From an uncultured Allomuricauda sp. (GTDB lineage: Bacteria > Bacteroidota > Bacteroidia > Flavobacteriales > Flavobacteriaceae): a DNA stretch of 64,000 nt. Below, piece after piece: positions 17,799 through 27,180 of this stretch. The first letter of the stretch is position 1; each line of letters begins with the position of its first letter. Under the pieces are notes generated by a model. It was not told the origin of the DNA. It did no database searches and was given only the letters and a program-made list of their open reading frames with translations. The position numbers and the translations under genes were made by a program. The DNA is taken from NCBI RefSeq assembly GCF_947501165.1, contig NZ_CANMUU010000001.1, positions 124,001 through 188,000 on the forward strand. The letters run 5' to 3'.

Positions 17799-18698
17799 AT
17801 GCAAAAGATTCTTATCCCAACAGATTTTTCAGAAAATGCATGGAATGCCATATCGTATGCTATGCACTTGTTCTCCAACCGGAAGTGTACATTTTATTTT
17901 TTGAACACATATACCCCGGTGATTCCCAGTAGCCGATTTATGGCTAATATGGTGGATGGTGTCCGGATTGTGGATGCCGTCAGAGATGCTTCCGAAAAAG
18001 GCCTACAACAAACCGTTGAGCGTGTCAAAAAAGAGTTTAACAATTCTAACCATAGTTTTGAGACCATTTCTTCTTTCAACTTATTGGTGGAAGAGGTAAA
18101 AGATATTGTAGAAGAACTTGGAATTCATCTTGTGATTACAGGAACCAAAGGTGCCTCTGGAATTGACGAGGTGTTTATGGGAAGCAATACGGTGCGAATA
18201 ATCAAGAACACCAAGCGATGTCCTGTTTTGGCCATTCCACAACATTTTGATTTTATAACACCCTCTGAAATTGCGTTTGCCACAGATTTCAACCGTTTCT
18301 ACAGCAGTTCGGAGTTGCAGCCTTTATTGGATTTAGCCGATATGTTCAAGGCTACGATTCGGATTGTTCATGTTCAATATAAATTAAAGGCGCTCTCAGA
18401 ATTACAACAGTTCAACTTGAACATGCTGAGACGTTATATGAAGGATACAGAACACTATGTTCATACGGTATCCGAACTCAATTCCGTTTCGCATACCCTA
18501 GAAATGTTCTCGGAAGAATTGGACATCCACTTACTGGCCATGCTCAATTATCAGCACAGCTACATGGAAAAAATGACCCGTGAGCCTATTGTAAAGCGGA
18601 CCGCTTTCCATACCCAAATACCGTTGTTTGTAATTCCAGAATTGGGCATGAACGGCATAGCTTCTCCAGTAGAAGAAGAAAATGCAGTGTACAATTAA
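17799..18698 (+). CDS. Tandem universal stress protein
   Basis: A 299-residue protein. The N-terminal Usp domain (about 1-150) starts MQKILIPTDFSENAWNAI and has the nucleotide loop TGTKGASGIDEVFMGSNT. The C-terminal half (about 155-285) is a degenerate Usp domain without a recognisable glycine loop (ending IPLFVIPELG). Cytosolic; family members act in stress survival and anaerobic persistence. The FNR-type promoter in front is the most symmetric in the window, in line with low-oxygen induction. Confidence 0.9.
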   Translation: MQKILIPTDFSENAWNAISYAMHLFSNRKCTFYFLNTYTPVIPSSRFMANMVDGVRIVDAVRDASEKGLQQTVERVKKEFNNSNHSFETISSFNLLVEEVKDIVEELGIHLVITGTKGASGIDEVFMGSNTVRIIKNTKRCPVLAIPQHFDFITPSEIAFATDFNRFYSSSELQPLLDLADMFKATIRIVHVQYKLKALSELQQFNLNMLRRYMKDTEHYVHTVSELNSVSHTLEMFSEELDIHLLAMLNYQHSYMEKMTREPIVKRTAFHTQIPLFVIPELGMNGIASPVEEENAVYN

Positions 18699-18769
18699 AA
18701 GGTTTGGACCCAGAATAGAGATGTTCATATCGCTTTTCTATCTTTAGAGGAAAATTAAAGCTTCCTCGG

Positions 18770-19705
18770 ATGGACAAACAACAACTGATAGATTGCCACG
18801 AGCGCATTAAACCCTTCATCCATAATACGCCTATTCTCACCTCCAGACTTCTGGACCAAATGGTGGGAGCGCAGCTCTTTTTTAAATGTGAAAACTTTCA
18901 GCGTATGGGTGCCTTTAAAATGCGGGGTGCTGCCAATGCCATTCTCCAATTGTCCGATGAGGCCAGAAAAAAAGGAGTAGTTACACATTCTTCTGGAAAT
19001 TTTGCCCAGGCACTTTCTTTGGCCGCCCACAGTTTAGGGGTCCCCGCTTACATCGTAATGCCTTCAAGTGCACCAAAAGTTAAAAAAGAGGCCGTAAAAG
19101 GATATGGTGGAAAGGTCATTGAATGTGAACCCACTCTGGAAGCACGCGAAGCGGAATCAGAAAAGATTCAACAAGAAAAGGGAGCAACTTTTTTACATCC
19201 TTCCAATGACAACGAAGTGATTTTGGGTCAAGGAACGGCCTGCAAGGAACTCTTGGAAGATCATCCAGATTTAGATGCCGTTTTTGCACCTGTTGGAGGT
19301 GGAGGTCTTATTGCGGGAACTGCCCTATCAGCATACTATTTCGGAACGAATTGCACAGTGTTTGGAGGAGAGCCTTTTGAAGTTGATGATGCTTATCGTT
19401 CCTTGATAAGTGGTCAGATTGAATCCAATACTACCATTAACACCATTGCTGACGGTCTTAAAACCCAGTTGGGCGACAAAAACTTTCCTATCATTCAAAA
19501 ACATGTGAAGCAGATTATTCGGGTAACCGAAGAAGAAATCATACAAGCTATGCGACTGCTTTGGGAACGCTTAAAGATAGTTTGCGAGCCGTCCTGTGCG
19601 GTTGCGTTTGCCGCTGTTCTCAAAGAGAAAGCTCAATTTGAAAATCAAAAAGTGGGCATCATTATTTCTGGAGGAAATGTAGATTTGGATAATTTACCTT
19701 TCTAA
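18770..19705 (+). CDS. PLP-dependent threonine/serine dehydratase or serine racemase
   Basis: A 311-residue fold-type II PLP enzyme. The PLP lysine sits in QRMGAFKMRGAANA (about 43-56), the phosphate-binding glycine loop is PVGGGGLIAGTALS (about 170-183), and SSGNFAQAL (about 75-83) is the substrate loop. At about 310 residues with no C-terminal ACT domain it matches catabolic threonine dehydratase or serine/aspartate racemase rather than biosynthetic IlvA. A -7-like TATCTTTA lies at 18739-18746. Which reaction it performs cannot be told from sequence alone. Confidence 0.88.
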   Translation: MDKQQLIDCHERIKPFIHNTPILTSRLLDQMVGAQLFFKCENFQRMGAFKMRGAANAILQLSDEARKKGVVTHSSGNFAQALSLAAHSLGVPAYIVMPSSAPKVKKEAVKGYGGKVIECEPTLEAREAESEKIQQEKGATFLHPSNDNEVILGQGTACKELLEDHPDLDAVFAPVGGGGLIAGTALSAYYFGTNCTVFGGEPFEVDDAYRSLISGQIESNTTINTIADGLKTQLGDKNFPIIQKHVKQIIRVTEEEIIQAMRLLWERLKIVCEPSCAVAFAAVLKEKAQFENQKVGIIISGGNVDLDNLPF

Positions 19706-19728
19706 GCTGAGTTCTTTTTCAATCCAAT

Positions 19729-20586
19729 TCAATTACAATCGCTCTGCGCACTAAAGCTGTCGGCCATCCCTAGGGCCTCTTGTCTTGTGAATGAATCTTT
19801 GTTAAATAATAAAAAGCGGTCGATTCCATGAAAGGAGGAACGCGCAGAAACCTCCATGGTATAGATACCTTCTTCAGAGAAGGTTACAAAAATATCATGG
19901 GCATCATTGTCTGATGTCCTAGCCTGCCATACAAATGACGCATTGTTTCCACTACGATAAATTTTAAACCATCCGTCTGACGAAGAACCTTCAGGGTTTG
20001 GTTCCTTGCCCGAACCTTTTGGATAAACAATGCTGCCATTGCCCTTTTCACCGAAAAAATCATCCGCATCTGGAAATCGAAGCCAAGAATCGTTATGTTC
20101 CGTGCCATTGTCTCCCATGCGAAATGCAGATTTCCATAAAAACTGATACGTTCCCGTGGTTGTAATCTCTATTAGAAACGTTGCTTTACCTTCACCGGGC
20201 TGGTTCAATCGTTGTTGTCCTGTCCAAACCATATACCCGTCTCCTGAAACGTCATCAGCATCATTTCTTAGTTCCCAATCCCCATTGAAAGCGGTATTTT
20301 CAAACTCTACAGAGATTAACCCATTGCTTTCAGAAAAGAATGTAGTACCTCCTTGAGGGCAGTTGCTTGAAACCGTTCCTTCTCCGTCAGATGTATCATC
20401 ACCAGAAGTATCGTCACCGGAGGTATCATCCGCCGAATCTTCATCTTGATCCGTAGTAGGATCCTCTTGGACAATTTCTTCCACAATTGTTTCGGGGTCG
20501 CTTGAACAAGAAATTTCAAAAATTAATAAAGAAAACAACAGTAAAATGAATGAACTGCGAATCCATAGTGTTTTTAGCAAGGTCAT
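19729..20586 (-). CDS. Lipoprotein of unknown function with acidic linker
   Basis: A 285-residue lipoprotein. The signal peptide ends in LLIFEISC|SS, a lipobox with the acylated cysteine at about residue 27. It is followed by an acidic low-complexity linker including three DDTSG units (15-base repeats near 20391-20435), then a beta-rich domain (about 75-285) with aromatic and DGWFKIYRSG-like segments. That domain resembles carbohydrate-binding-type modules often exported by flavobacteria, but I cannot name the family with certainty. Probably exposed on the cell surface. Convergent with the dehydratase gene. Confidence 0.7.
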   Translation of the reverse strand: MTLLKTLWIRSSFILLLFSLLIFEISCSSDPETIVEEIVQEDPTTDQDEDSADDTSGDDTSGDDTSDGEGTVSSNCPQGGTTFFSESNGLISVEFENTAFNGDWELRNDADDVSGDGYMVWTGQQRLNQPGEGKATFLIEITTTGTYQFLWKSAFRMGDNGTEHNDSWLRFPDADDFFGEKGNGSIVYPKGSGKEPNPEGSSSDGWFKIYRSGNNASFVWQARTSDNDAHDIFVTFSEEGIYTMEVSARSSFHGIDRFLLFNKDSFTRQEALGMADSFSAQSDCN

Positions 20587-20721
20587 ACCAATGGTTTTGG
20601 GGTATTACTTAAACGTATAGGATGGAATGCTTAGTATCAGATTATTCTCTAAATATATGCGGTATATCGAATAAATGGAGAGTAAAATTTTATTGAACAA
20701 GTTTTTAGCAACAGCTATAAG

Positions 20722-20750
20722 AAAAAAAAGCCCTCAAGTCTGAGAGCTTT
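20722..20750 (-). terminator. Rho-independent terminator after tRNA-Leu
   Basis: On the minus strand an 8-bp stem (AGCTCTCA / TGAGGGCT, one G-T pair) with a GACT loop is followed by eight T. It starts two bases after the tRNA 3' end. Confidence 0.85.
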
Positions 20751-20752
20751 TG

Positions 20753-20834
20753 TGCGGATGAAGGGAGTCGAACCCCCACGCCTCGCGGCACTAGATCCTA
20801 AGTCTAGCGTGTCTACCAATTCCACCACATCCGC
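20753..20834 (-). tRNA. tRNA-Leu (anticodon UAG)
   Basis: On the minus strand an 82-nt cloverleaf. The acceptor stem is GCGGATG/CATCCGC with discriminator A, the D-arm contains GGTAGACAC, the anticodon stem-loop is CTAGA-CTTAGGA-TCTAG (anticodon TAG), a variable arm follows (class II), and the T-arm contains GGTTCGACTCC. CCA is not encoded. It reads CUA and related leucine codons. Confidence 0.95.
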
Positions 20835-20930
20835 AGAAGGAGTGCAAATATAATTCAATTTTCCGATTTGCAAATCTGCTATCTTTAAAAACTTGTTTTT
20901 TGTACTTTTAGAGTCCTTTTTAACTATTTC

Positions 20931-22319
20931 ATGGAACAAATCAACGACTACATCAACACCCACAAAGACCGATTCATCAACGAACTTATCGAACTCCTAA
21001 AGATACCATCCATTAGCGCGGATACCGCATTCTCGCAAGATGTTCTGGAAACTGCCAAAGTAGTGGAACAGTCTCTTAAAGATGCTGGATGCGATCATAC
21101 GGAAATCTGTGAGACCAAGGGGTACCCTGTAGTATATGGGGAGAAAATGGTAGATGCCAATCTCCCGACCATTCTGGTATATGGGCATTATGACGTACAA
21201 CCGCCAGACCCCATGGATTTATGGACTTCACCTCCTTTTGAGCCAGTTATCAAAAAAACAGATTTGCATCCCGAGGGTGCCATTTTTGCGCGAGGCGCGT
21301 GTGACGATAAAGGCCAAATGTTCATGCACGTTAAGGCTGCCGAATTCATGATTAAAAACAATCAGCTTCCCTGTAATGTAAAGTTTATGATTGAAGGAGA
21401 AGAGGAAGTTGGTAGCGACAGTCTAGCTGATTTTTTGAAAGACCATAAGGAAAAATTGGCCAATGATATCATTCTGATTTCGGATACAGGGATGATTGCC
21501 AATGATATCCCTTCCATTACCACAGGGCTTCGTGGTTTGAGCTATGTTGAAATTGAGGTTATCGGTCCCAACCGTGACCTGCATTCGGGTATTTATGGAG
21601 GCGCAGTTCCCAATCCAATCAACATACTTAGTAAAATGATTGCCTCTTTACATGATGAGAATGGACATATCACCATTCCTGGGTTTTACGATAAAGTAGA
21701 AGAGCTTACTGAAGCAGAGAGAGCCGAAATGGCCGAAGCTCCCTTTGATTTAGAAGCCTACAAAAAGGCTTTGGACATAGATGATGTATATGGAGAAGAA
21801 GGGTATCGAACACCAGAACGTTATTCCATTCGACCCACCTTGGATGTCAATGGTATTTGGGGCGGATACACAGGTGAAGGCGCAAAAACGGTAATCGCCA
21901 GCAAAGCCTTTGCCAAAATCTCCATGCGTTTGGTCCCTGATCAAGACCCTGATGAAATTACTGAACTCTTCACTAAACATTTTGAAGCCATTGCTCCAAA
22001 AGGAGTTAAAGTAAAAGTGACTCCGCATCATGGCGGGCTACCGTATGTTACCAAAACTAATAGTATTGGATACCAAGCAGCCGCAAAGGCCTATGAAACC
22101 ACTTTTGGCAAAAAACCTGTCCCGGAGCGTACTGGAGGAAGTATTCCCATCGTGGCTCTGTTTGAGGAAGTTTTGAAAAGCAAGACTATTCTAATGGGAT
22201 TTGGATTGGATAGCGATGCCATTCACTCCCCTAATGAACATTTTGGGGTATGGAATTTCCTTAAGGGCATTGAGACCATTCCGTATTTTTATAAATACTA
22301 CACGGAATTGTCTACTTAA
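20931..22319 (+). CDS. M20-family metallodipeptidase
   Basis: A 462-residue zinc dipeptidase of the M20 (CNDP/DapE-like) family. Metal-site segments are VYGHYDVQPPDP (about 84-95), ARGACDDKGQ and MIEGEEEVGSDSL (with the catalytic glutamate), and the C-terminal HSPNEHFGV. A lid/dimerisation domain lies between about 215 and 330. Cytosolic (no signal peptide); hydrolyses dipeptides. Length is normal for the family. Divergent from the tRNA gene, with 96 bases between. Substrate range unknown. Confidence 0.92.
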   Translation: MEQINDYINTHKDRFINELIELLKIPSISADTAFSQDVLETAKVVEQSLKDAGCDHTEICETKGYPVVYGEKMVDANLPTILVYGHYDVQPPDPMDLWTSPPFEPVIKKTDLHPEGAIFARGACDDKGQMFMHVKAAEFMIKNNQLPCNVKFMIEGEEEVGSDSLADFLKDHKEKLANDIILISDTGMIANDIPSITTGLRGLSYVEIEVIGPNRDLHSGIYGGAVPNPINILSKMIASLHDENGHITIPGFYDKVEELTEAERAEMAEAPFDLEAYKKALDIDDVYGEEGYRTPERYSIRPTLDVNGIWGGYTGEGAKTVIASKAFAKISMRLVPDQDPDEITELFTKHFEAIAPKGVKVKVTPHHGGLPYVTKTNSIGYQAAAKAYETTFGKKPVPERTGGSIPIVALFEEVLKSKTILMGFGLDSDAIHSPNEHFGVWNFLKGIETIPYFYKYYTELST

Positions 22320-22380
22320 ATCTCCTTGTTTTTTAGTTATAAGAGGCTTTATTCATGGTTTTCAACTTAGATATTTTAAC

Positions 22381-22423
22381 TCTACATTTGTAGAATATAA
22401 ATTTTTATTCTATGTTTGTAGAA
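22381..22423 (+). promoter_or_regulatory. BlaI/MecI-type double operator overlapping the blaI promoter
   Basis: Two dyads: TCTACA-TT-TGTAGA at 22381-22394 (perfect arms) and TTCTATG-TT-TGTAGAA at 22408-22423, with centres 28 bp apart. Both contain the TACA/TGTA core that BlaI/MecI repressors recognise. The promoter lies within them: TTG at 22388-22390 (-33) and a perfect TATGTTTG at 22411-22418 (-7), spacing 20. Repressor binding would cover both promoter elements. Confidence 0.8.
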
Positions 22424-22439
22424 CAAATAAATTGTTGAG

Positions 22440-22808
22440 ATGCCACAACTGTCTAAATCTGAGGAAGAATTGATGAATATGCTTTGGAAACGAAAAAAGG
22501 CCTTTATGAAGGACTTACTTGATAGTTATCCGGAGCCAAAGCCGGCAACCACAACGGTCGCCACACTATTAAAGCGAATGATAGATAAGGGTTTTGTAAA
22601 CTACACTAATATTGGGCGTTCTAGAGAGTATTATCCCTTGGTCAAAAAAAAGGATTATTTCTCCAAACAAATGAACGGACTAATAAAGAACTTTTTCAAT
22701 GGCAGCGCAAGCCAGTTTGCTTCCTTCTTTACCCAAGAGACCGATTTAAGCAAATCGGAACTGGAGGAGCTCAAAAAATTAATAGACCAAGAAATCAAAA
22801 GAAAGTAA
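22440..22808 (+). CDS. BlaI/MecI/CopY-family repressor
   Basis: A 122-residue winged-helix repressor starting MPQLSKSEEELMNMLWKRKK, with TTTVATLLKRMIDKGFVNY as recognition and wing region and a C-terminal dimerisation part (about 80-122). By family it binds TACA/TGTA dyads and is inactivated by proteolysis triggered by the partner M56 membrane protease, encoded one base downstream. Such pairs respond to beta-lactams in Firmicutes; in flavobacteria the signal is mostly unknown. Confidence 0.92.
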   Translation: MPQLSKSEEELMNMLWKRKKAFMKDLLDSYPEPKPATTTVATLLKRMIDKGFVNYTNIGRSREYYPLVKKKDYFSKQMNGLIKNFFNGSASQFASFFTQETDLSKSELEELKKLIDQEIKRK

Positions 22809-22809
22809 G

Positions 22810-24786
22810 ATGGTTTTATATCTATTGAAATCTGCGGCTTGTTTAACCCTCTTCTTTCTTTTCTACAAAGTACTGCTGGAAAATGTCCAAATGCATCGAT
22901 TCAAACGATTTTATCTTTTAGGCTCCCTGGTTTTATCTTTTGTAATCCCAGGCATAGTCTTTGTTCAGTATGTGGATGCACCTGCGATTGAAATCATTCA
23001 AACACCAATCTCTTCTTCCGAATCTATTTCTTCAATCTCGAATCCTCAGAAAACCACAAGCGATTGGGATACCATAAATTTTTCACTTTTAGCTTGGTCG
23101 CTATATAGTATGGGAGTATTTCTCTTTAGCATTCGTTTTGTCAAAAACCTAACGGAAATAGTTCTCAGAATCCGAAGAAATCAAAAAATAAAGGTAGTTT
23201 CCCATATCAAAGTCCTTATCGATGAGAAACTTCCACCACATACTTTTCTTAGGTATGTTTTTCTTGAGAGCGAAAAATTCAAGTCCAATTCCTTTGCCCC
23301 TGAAGTGTTATTGCACGAAGAAACCCATGCAAAACAGGGTCATACCTATGATATATTGTTTGTGGAATTATTGCAGGTTTTTTTTTGGTTCAATCCGCTG
23401 ATTTATCTTTTCAAAAACAGCATTAAATTGAACCACGAGTTTCTTGCAGATGATGCAGTTCTGCGCAAACTGGATTCCCCTAAAAAATATCAAAACACCT
23501 TGTTGTCCTATCTATCCGTAGAAAGTCAACTAAAATATCAGTCAGTGAAGATGGCTAGTTCCATCCATTATTCATCAATCAAAAAACGATTTAAAATCAT
23601 GAAAAAACAAACATCAAACAGAGCAAAATTGATTAGAGTGCTGCTCATTCTACCTTTGGTTAGTATGCTTTTATGGAGTTTCAGCGAAACACAATATGTT
23701 CCTATACTTCCTGAAACTTCGCTGAACCTATCGAATGATATTCAACAAGAAAGTATTTACATTAAAATTAATGAAGGACGAATAGAAGTTAATGGAAAAG
23801 AGGTCGCATTGAAGGATTTTGCAAAAACTCTTGATGCTATGACCAAAGGATGGGAAGAAACGGATTATACTTCCTTCCAACCAGACATTCACATACAGAA
23901 TACAAGTCAAGCGCGTAGGCTCCAAATAGACAAAGAGTTCAAAAAAACCCATCTATCCAAAGCAAAAGGTGGCATGAGCATAATTCCTCCTAAGCCCCTC
24001 GCTCCTCCCTCTCCTCCTACCCCAATAAAAGCAGGTGAAGCCGAAATAGGTTTAGATACACCTCCTTCTCCTCCAGAACCTGAATCCCCTTTAGAACATA
24101 TAATCGCCATGGCAAAAAAAGGAGCTGATTTTTACTATGAAAATCAGAAAATTTCTTCGGATAAGGCCATTGAACTATTGAAAGGTAATGAAAGCTTAAA
24201 CATTCAAACCAAAGGACATAATTCGTCAAAACCTCAAGTGAAAATATCCAAGAACCCCATTACAGTTTCAAAAACATCAAAAAAACTAGGGGCAAATAAT
24301 TTGGGAATAGAAACTGGCATAAAACGAGTCAACGGAAAACAGTTGTTTTACAGCACATCCGAAGGGATAACCTATTATTTTAATGAATCAGGTGAATCTG
24401 TCGATTCCACAGGACAATCTTTGGCCCAAAAAACCAAAAATGAACCTGTTTTTTACTACAATGGAAAGGTTATTCCAGCCACTGAGGCTAGCATCTTGTT
24501 ATCGAACAACTCCTCAATTCAAGTTACCCGTAAAAAAATAGAAAATGGCAGTTATGCTGTAATTCTTACTGATTTGCTTTCTTCGCATACAACCAATCCA
24601 AATAACCAAGGAGGTAGTGACCCTTTTATTGATATATCAGATGCTGTAGCTCAAAATGCTTCTTTCTATTTCAACAACAACCCAATAAGTGTAGAAAGAG
24701 CTTATGAATTGAGTCAGACCAATCAAATACGTCAAATACGGGTTCATAAAAAAGGAGGTAAGGCTCACAAAGTTTTTTTTGAATAA
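22810..24786 (+). CDS. M56-family (BlaR1-like) membrane metalloprotease
   Basis: A 658-residue membrane zinc protease. Helices lie at about 3-22 and 35-53, a third near 92-112, then the catalytic HEETH at 169-173 with a downstream NHEFLADDAV segment, and a fourth helix at about 273-292. The C-terminal 350 residues are periplasmic, with a proline-rich stretch (about 396-426) and repeated segments of the form FYYNGKVIPATEAS / FYFNNNPISVERAY / FYYENQKISSDKAI. No penicillin-binding sensor domain is present, so the inducer differs from that of classical BlaR1. It follows the repressor at one base. Confidence 0.88.
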   Translation: MVLYLLKSAACLTLFFLFYKVLLENVQMHRFKRFYLLGSLVLSFVIPGIVFVQYVDAPAIEIIQTPISSSESISSISNPQKTTSDWDTINFSLLAWSLYSMGVFLFSIRFVKNLTEIVLRIRRNQKIKVVSHIKVLIDEKLPPHTFLRYVFLESEKFKSNSFAPEVLLHEETHAKQGHTYDILFVELLQVFFWFNPLIYLFKNSIKLNHEFLADDAVLRKLDSPKKYQNTLLSYLSVESQLKYQSVKMASSIHYSSIKKRFKIMKKQTSNRAKLIRVLLILPLVSMLLWSFSETQYVPILPETSLNLSNDIQQESIYIKINEGRIEVNGKEVALKDFAKTLDAMTKGWEETDYTSFQPDIHIQNTSQARRLQIDKEFKKTHLSKAKGGMSIIPPKPLAPPSPPTPIKAGEAEIGLDTPPSPPEPESPLEHIIAMAKKGADFYYENQKISSDKAIELLKGNESLNIQTKGHNSSKPQVKISKNPITVSKTSKKLGANNLGIETGIKRVNGKQLFYSTSEGITYYFNESGESVDSTGQSLAQKTKNEPVFYYNGKVIPATEASILLSNNSSIQVTRKKIENGSYAVILTDLLSSHTTNPNNQGGSDPFIDISDAVAQNASFYFNNNPISVERAYELSQTNQIRQIRVHKKGGKAHKVFFE

Positions 24787-24828
24787 AGATTGAATCAAAA
24801 AATGATTCTTTTCTGTTACAAAGCTGTT

Positions 24829-24854
24829 AAAGCCTTCAATATGAAGGCTTTTTT
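24829..24854 (+). terminator. Rho-independent terminator after the BlaI/M56 operon
   Basis: Stem AAGCCTTCA/TGAAGGCTT (9 bp) with a three-base loop and a run of six T, 43 bases after the protease stop codon. Confidence 0.85.
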
Positions 24855-24936
24855 GTAACAAATTCATGAAAACCACGTTCTAATAAGGAAATTTATCCTG
24901 AGCCTGTCAAAGGGTCAGAACCAAACGAACACTATC

Positions 24937-26037
24937 ATGTTGCAACGCTTTTTCATTTTCTGCTCAGGAGCAGACACCCAAATTTTAGAAACTTGTTCCA
25001 ATGGGGAACGCAATAAATATGCTGGAATTGGCGCCACCGTTTTCTTTACCGCGGTCATGGCCTTTATTGCCAGTGGGTATGCACTTTACACCGTCTTTGA
25101 CAATGTATACACCGCTGTTTTCTTTGGATTGATTTGGGGCCTTTTGATTTTCAATCTTGACCGGTACATTGTATCGACCATCAAAAAAAGGGACAATATC
25201 AAAAGTGAATTGCTTCAAGCAGCTCCCAGAATTGTTTTGGCCATTATTATCGCTGTTGTGATTTCAAAACCCTTGGAAATGAAAATCTTTGAAAAAGAAA
25301 TCAATCAGGTGTTGTTGGAAGAAAAGAATGCAATGACCTTGGCCAACAAACAACAATTGGCTTTGCAATATACTCCTACCATTGAAGGCTTAAACCAAGA
25401 AATATCCAATTTAAAAGCTGAGATTGCGTCCAAGGAAACAGAAACCAATGCTTTGTACGATACCTATATTTCCGAAGCTGAAGGGACTGCTGGGACTGGA
25501 CTTTTGGGAAAAGGGCCTGTCTACAAGGAAAAAAGAGAGAAACATGATGCTTATTTAGCCGAATTGAGGCAGCTTAAGGAATCCAATGGGGCCAAGATTG
25601 AAAACATAGAAGCCCAAATAGCTGCGTTGGGTGCGGATTACACTACTGCAGTTACAGACTCCCAACCCGTAATTGATGGGTTTGATGGTTTAATGGCGCG
25701 TATCAATGCACTGAACAAATTACCTTGGCTACCCTCCTTCTTTATTTTCTTGTTGTTCTTAGCCATAGAAACGGCTCCCATTATTGCAAAATTGTTGGCA
25801 CCAAAAGGGGAATACGATTACAAATTTGAAGAACAAGAAAGTGTGGTCGCTACATGGGTTACCCAAAAGGTGGCACAGCGCAAATTATTGTTCTCAACAG
25901 ATGGTGAACTCAACCAAAAGATTTATGAGGACATCAAAAATGAAGAGGAGCTCTACCGCTACAAAAAAGAGAAAGCTGAAGAGTTATTGCGGTTGCAGGC
26001 CGATTCATTCCATAAAGTTCAGATAAAGGGGCTTTAA
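24937..26037 (+). CDS. DUF4407 membrane protein
   Basis: A 366-residue protein with four hydrophobic segments (about 28-48, 55-75, 92-110 and 260-280) around a long coiled-coil region (about 115-245, many E, K and Q). The segment NLDRYIVST is characteristic of DUF4407. Function unknown; the topology suggests an inner-membrane protein with a large helical domain. Monocistronic, with the terminator of the preceding operon upstream. Length is normal for the family. Confidence 0.85.
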   Translation: MLQRFFIFCSGADTQILETCSNGERNKYAGIGATVFFTAVMAFIASGYALYTVFDNVYTAVFFGLIWGLLIFNLDRYIVSTIKKRDNIKSELLQAAPRIVLAIIIAVVISKPLEMKIFEKEINQVLLEEKNAMTLANKQQLALQYTPTIEGLNQEISNLKAEIASKETETNALYDTYISEAEGTAGTGLLGKGPVYKEKREKHDAYLAELRQLKESNGAKIENIEAQIAALGADYTTAVTDSQPVIDGFDGLMARINALNKLPWLPSFFIFLLFLAIETAPIIAKLLAPKGEYDYKFEEQESVVATWVTQKVAQRKLLFSTDGELNQKIYEDIKNEEELYRYKKEKAEELLRLQADSFHKVQIKGL

Positions 26038-26223
26038 TGTCTTCTGGATTTGTCTACTAATTTCGCAAATCAATACATTCTCAACTTAACGGTCAATCCA
26101 AAACTTGTACCTATGAATTTAGGTTGGTATTTTTAGTTGAAATTCCCGAACTTCATGTAGCGGACGTTATAGCTCATTAAAACGGAGCCATATCCTAATC
26201 ATTGTACAACATTAGAATCAAAA

Positions 26224-27177
26224 ATGAAAAAACAGTTAATAAATATTATATGTGCTTTGTTGCTAACTTTTATAAGCTCAAGTTTATACTCTCAAAGTAT
26301 AATCGCAGAAAAGTATTCAGATAAAATATTAAAGGAAACTGAGTTGAGAGCTACTACTGACAAGGCAATAGAGTTCATAAAAACAAATCACGTTGATAGT
26401 CTAATTGGGTCTTTCCCAAAATCCATTTCTAATTCAATACCAGAAAATCAACTAACCGAATTGATAAGAAAAATAAATACTCTAATCAAAGAAGAGGGAA
26501 TTCCTAAAGAGAGTAACATTCAGCCAGCTTTAAGAGCTGTACCGCGCGGAAAAGACACTTTATTTGTCAATCAAATATATTATAAGTTTAAATCTAAAAT
26601 ATTAATGTTTTCATTCCTTAAGGAATTTGGTTCGAGTCAAATTGCTGGAATGAATCTAATGGATGACCCCTTCTCAGGAAATGGTGTCAAGCCGAATTTT
26701 GAGGCTTCTGACAAATTCGAATTTGATTTGAATAATTTGTCACACTTCAGAGTTTACTATAAAGAAATCAAGCCAATTACCAAGTTCGACAAAAACATAG
26801 GTGTTTTTGCTGTAGAAGGCAATAGCGAAGTGTTTAAAGATTCTGGCTTAAAAGAAAGATTTAAACCCATTATTAAAGAACTTTCTAAAAGTAAATTCGA
26901 AAACAAAGAAATATTTAATCAACTTTTGTACCGAGGAGATGAAGTTGAATTCATTCAAGCTGAATTAGGGTTTAGTGACAAAGAATTCGGACTATTTTTC
27001 TATATGCCAATTAAAGGAGGTAAAATATCAATTGACAATATTATTTTACGACAAAAACAATACAGTAATTTAGGGTATCAATACACCTTATTGAAAAAAG
27101 ACTATCCAATAATGGTAAAATATTTGACAGAGATAATTAAAATGGATTTAGAAAAATATTATTTGAGTAATCCTTAA
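26224..27177 (+). CDS. Secreted hypothetical protein, AT-rich
   Basis: A 317-residue protein with a signal peptide (about 1-23, INIICALLLTFISSSLYSQ). The rest is soluble, alternating charged helical and beta segments; I recognise no domain. Base composition looks distinctly lower in GC than neighbours. The gene is flanked by the shared string TTGTACAACA (26203-26212 and 27185-27194), and an imperfect palindrome of about 120 bases follows the stop codon. That arrangement resembles a mobile gene cassette. No function is assigned. Confidence 0.7.
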   Translation: MKKQLINIICALLLTFISSSLYSQSIIAEKYSDKILKETELRATTDKAIEFIKTNHVDSLIGSFPKSISNSIPENQLTELIRKINTLIKEEGIPKESNIQPALRAVPRGKDTLFVNQIYYKFKSKILMFSFLKEFGSSQIAGMNLMDDPFSGNGVKPNFEASDKFEFDLNNLSHFRVYYKEIKPITKFDKNIGVFAVEGNSEVFKDSGLKERFKPIIKELSKSKFENKEIFNQLLYRGDEVEFIQAELGFSDKEFGLFFYMPIKGGKISIDNIILRQKQYSNLGYQYTLLKKDYPIMVKYLTEIIKMDLEKYYLSNP

Positions 27178-27180
27178 AAT

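Noticed and set aside
20391..20435. Short tandem repeat in the lipoprotein gene as a phase-variable locus
   Set aside because: The unit is 15 bases, a multiple of three, encoding DDTSG linker residues; changes would alter length only, not expression.
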